Assembly (NCBI GenBank): GCA_900317215.1
Contig: ONFW01000267.1
Location: forward strand, 1-5,177
Direction of reading: 5' to 3'
Length of the DNA stretch: 5,177 nucleotides
DNA from: an uncultured Eubacteriales bacterium
Lineage (GTDB): Bacteria > Bacillota > Clostridia > Oscillospirales > Acutalibacteraceae
Shown: in pieces, positions 3,193 through 5,177 of the stretch
Position numbering within the stretch: position 1 is the stretch's first letter
How the letters are laid out: each line of letters starts with the position of its first letter
Notes under the pieces: generated by a model
Told to the model about the DNA's origin: nothing
The model's input: the letters and a program-made list of their open reading frames with translations, nothing else
The model's database searches: none
Program-made: the position numbers and the translations under genes

Positions 3193-5177
3193 ATGAAAAG
3201 GGACCCGCTCGCAAAAGGCAGCAAGATAACGATCGATAATAAAACATTAACAATAAAAGAAGTGTGCGGCCGTGGTACCAGCAGCATCGTTTACTATGCT
3301 GAGGATAACGATCAGAAAGTGATCGTCAAGGAGATCTATCCTGCCGGTCTTGGAATAAAAAGAGCCAATAGCGGTTCCCTTCTGGTGCCTGATAATAACA
3401 GGGAATTTTTCGATACCTATATTGATCGTGCCAATTCTACATTTGAGATACAGAAAGAGCTGCATAACAACGAAAAAACAAACCATGCCACGTTATTTAC
3501 GTATGGCAAAGGTGAATGCAACGACACGGTCTATTATGCATCGGAGTATAATGCCGGCTGTACATTAAAAGAATGGATAAAAAAAGAAAGGATAAAGGAT
3601 AACCGAAACAATGTCGGTTTCATTCCTGATCTGCTGAAGATCTGCAGTCGAATTGCCGATGTTCTTCAGGAATATCACAAAAAAGGACTTATGCATCTCG
3701 ACGTCAAGCCCGATAATATTTTGGTAGAAATTGGCAAAGACGATTACTATATCCGTATGTTTGATTTCGACTCCGTGTATAGCCTTGATGACATAAAAAG
3801 CGAATACGTCCGTTACAGTCCGGGCTATGTTGCGCCTGAGGTTGAATACTTCCCCCAAGACATTGACCTGAACCGAACGGATATTTTCTCGGTAGGAGCA
3901 ATTCTGTACGAAGGAGTCTTCGGAGACATTCCGCCGGAAGATGTACAGGATTACAGATATGAGTTTGATTATTCCAAAATTGATGCTCTGAAGTCTCTCT
4001 CCCCTGAGCTTCAGCCGGTGCTTACGGAAATATTCAGAAGAACGCTCTCCATTGTTGTAAGCAGCAGATATTCCGGAGAGAAAAACGACGATAAAAACGA
4101 CGATCTTGCATCGGCACTGTTAAAGGCATATAACATCGCTAAGTACGAATACTATCTTGCAAATGACGATATTCAATGGAATTTCACTGAAAAGAAATTG
4201 CTGCAGCGCACGAAGGAGCTTGAAAATATACACGAAGCCTTGCAGAAAAAGAAGCTTGTTTATCTTTACGGTACAGGAGGTACAGGAAAAACGTGGCTTA
4301 CAAAAGCATACGCTGCAAAATATAAAAACGAATATGTCTTTGTGCAATCCGTAAAATACAATAGAAATCTGAAAGATACATTAAATGACATCCGGGTAGA
4401 CAGCAGTAACAGCAACACCGGCAAAAAGCCTGCGGGTGTTGAACTGTTGGGAAAAATAACAGCAGCTAAAACACTTATCATAATAGATAACTATGAATGC
4501 AAAGACAGCGAAGCCGAAGAGCTTCTTACACTACTGAAAAACTCGTACTCATCAGTCAGATTTATCATGACCTCCCGCACTGAACCGGAAACTCTTTTTG
4601 AAACTGTCGAGGATTTGAAGACCTATTTTTTCTCTTATACTACAGATAAAACAAATGACCCAGACTTTAATAATGCTCTTGTTTACCCAGACTTTAATGA
4701 TGCTCTTGTAGATTTGTTTTTTGCAAATGCCTGCGACGGATTACGTGAGAAAGAAAACACAATCAAAGAAAAATATAAAAAGGACGTCAGATCATTCACA
4801 GAAAAGTATCATCATATCATGTTAACAGTTCTTGCCTCACGTTTTGCAAAAACAATTCTCATCCATAATCGGGAAGGTTTTCCCGATTTTTTAGATAAAC
4901 TGAATAAAGATGTATCATTTGGCAAGAATGAAAGTCACCAGTATCAAAAACAGGTTTACGATAAACTTTCGGCACTGTTTGACGTTGCGGATTTCGATGA
5001 CGAAAAAAAGCGCATCATGCTGAATGCCTGTGTAATGGCACAGAACAGCATAAAAGAAGATTTGTTCTGCGTAATGGCCGGAATAGAATTGGATAAATGG
5101 ACAAACACAAATTCCACTGTAAACGAATTAGTATCCTCAAGCTGGCTTGTGCGCGAAATAAAGAGGGAACGTTTCGG
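3193..5177 (+). CDS. Hanks-type Ser/Thr protein kinase fused to a STAND P-loop NTPase, C-terminus off the window
   Basis: The ATG has GGGGAGG (3179-3185) seven bases upstream; the frame runs open to the window end (661 codons). Residues 21-290 are a eukaryotic-like kinase: glycine loop GRGTSSIVYYAE (26-37), ATP-anchoring lysine K46 in VIVKE, a helix-C glutamate at E85 or E89, catalytic loop HLDVKPDNIL (168-177; D170, K172, N175), metal-binding DFD (191-193) in place of DFG, APE at 214-216 and DIFSVGAILYE (230-240). All catalytic residues are present, so it should be active. A linker with a KNDD tandem repeat (298-304) leads to the NTPase: an R-x-x-E entry motif (R339, E342), Walker A GTGGTGKT (360-367), Walker B LIIIDN (428-433, D432) and the strand RFIMTSR (456-462) typical of STAND/AP-ATPase proteins. 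The later part is helical, as in the winged-helix and arm region. No membrane segment is seen. STAND proteins act as inducible switches that oligomerise; the sensor, often repeats at the C-terminus, would lie beyond the edge. Likely substrates are the neighbouring PIN protein or the first-gene product, by inference only. Confidence 0.93.
   Translation, partial: MKRDPLAKGSKITIDNKTLTIKEVCGRGTSSIVYYAEDNDQKVIVKEIYPAGLGIKRANSGSLLVPDNNREFFDTYIDRANSTFEIQKELHNNEKTNHATLFTYGKGECNDTVYYASEYNAGCTLKEWIKKERIKDNRNNVGFIPDLLKICSRIADVLQEYHKKGLMHLDVKPDNILVEIGKDDYYIRMFDFDSVYSLDDIKSEYVRYSPGYVAPEVEYFPQDIDLNRTDIFSVGAILYEGVFGDIPPEDVQDYRYEFDYSKIDALKSLSPELQPVLTEIFRRTLSIVVSSRYSGEKNDDKNDDLASALLKAYNIAKYEYYLANDDIQWNFTEKKLLQRTKELENIHEALQKKKLVYLYGTGGTGKTWLTKAYAAKYKNEYVFVQSVKYNRNLKDTLNDIRVDSSNSNTGKKPAGVELLGKITAAKTLIIIDNYECKDSEAEELLTLLKNSYSSVRFIMTSRTEPETLFETVEDLKTYFFSYTTDKTNDPDFNNALVYPDFNDALVDLFFANACDGLREKENTIKEKYKKDVRSFTEKYHHIMLTVLASRFAKTILIHNREGFPDFLDKLNKDVSFGKNESHQYQKQVYDKLSALFDVADFDDEKKRIMLNACVMAQNSIKEDLFCVMAGIELDKWTNTNSTVNELVSSSWLVREIKRERF
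4081..4104 (+). repeat. Perfect in-frame 12-bp tandem repeat in the kinase-NTPase linker
   Basis: AAAAACGACGAT occurs twice with no mismatch and encodes Lys-Asn-Asp-Asp twice (residues 297-304). It lies immediately after the kinase C-lobe, in a polar loop before the helix leading to the NTPase, where extra residues are unlikely to disturb folding. Slippage during replication is the likely source. Confidence 0.75.
4658..4711 (+). repeat. In-frame 27-bp tandem duplication in the STAND region
   Basis: Two adjacent 27-base copies (4658-4684 and 4685-4711) agree at 24 of 27 positions. They encode PDFNNALVY followed by PDFNDALVD (residues 490-507). The few differences suggest a fairly recent duplication. 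It falls just after the TSR strand of the NTPase, in the stretch before the helical region; a single copy would be the expected ancestral state. Confidence 0.8.

Noticed and set aside
3247..3486. 79-codon minus-strand frame inside the kinase region
   Set aside because: It is antisense to the glycine loop and lysine of the kinase domain; the hydrophobic composition is an artefact of the opposite frame.
3565..3901. Two overlapping minus-strand frames
   Set aside because: They mirror the catalytic loop, DFD and APE motifs of the kinase, which is strongly supported on the plus strand.
4120..4481. Minus- and plus-strand frames over the Walker A region
   Set aside because: The STAND motifs are read in the long plus-strand frame; the others have no homology signal.

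Overview
The window looks like chromosomal DNA of a moderately AT-rich Gram-positive bacterium, most likely a gut clostridium of the Ruminococcus/Oscillospiraceae kind. The basis is strong GGAGG-type ribosome binding sites, sigma-A-like promoters and the style of the helicase N-terminus. This is inference; no rRNA or other taxonomic marker is present.

Layout. At the left edge, on the minus strand, lies the first 50 codons of a UvrD/PcrA-family helicase, with a good divergent promoter (253-281). An AT-rich gap of about 510 bp follows (152-663). It holds that promoter, a 10-bp tandem repeat and a Shine-Dalgarno-like element without a start codon. Three genes then run rightwards: a 428-residue protein of unknown function (664-1950); a 342-residue protein with an N-terminal PIN nuclease domain followed by what I read as a second, degenerate copy of the same fold (2130-3158); and a large protein kinase fused to a STAND-type P-loop NTPase (3193 to the right edge, still open). 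The 179-bp gap before the PIN gene carries its own promoter (ATGACA, 17 bp, TATAAT). A perfect 10-bp inverted repeat has one arm in that promoter's spacer and the other just past the expected start of transcription. The PIN and kinase genes are only 34 bp apart and are probably co-transcribed.

How they may work together (inference). A STAND ATPase is typically a sensor/switch that oligomerises on a trigger. A Hanks-type kinase fused to it can relay the signal by phosphorylation, and a PIN RNase is a common toxic or RNA-cleaving effector. Next to a conserved helicase gene, this set resembles an accessory conflict or anti-phage island: sensor-kinase-NTPase, PIN effector, and an unknown third protein that could be a regulator or partner. 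I do not recognise it as a named defence system. The right end of the kinase-STAND protein, where a sensor domain would be expected, lies outside the window. Small in-frame tandem duplications occur in the first and third genes, suggesting sequence under active change.
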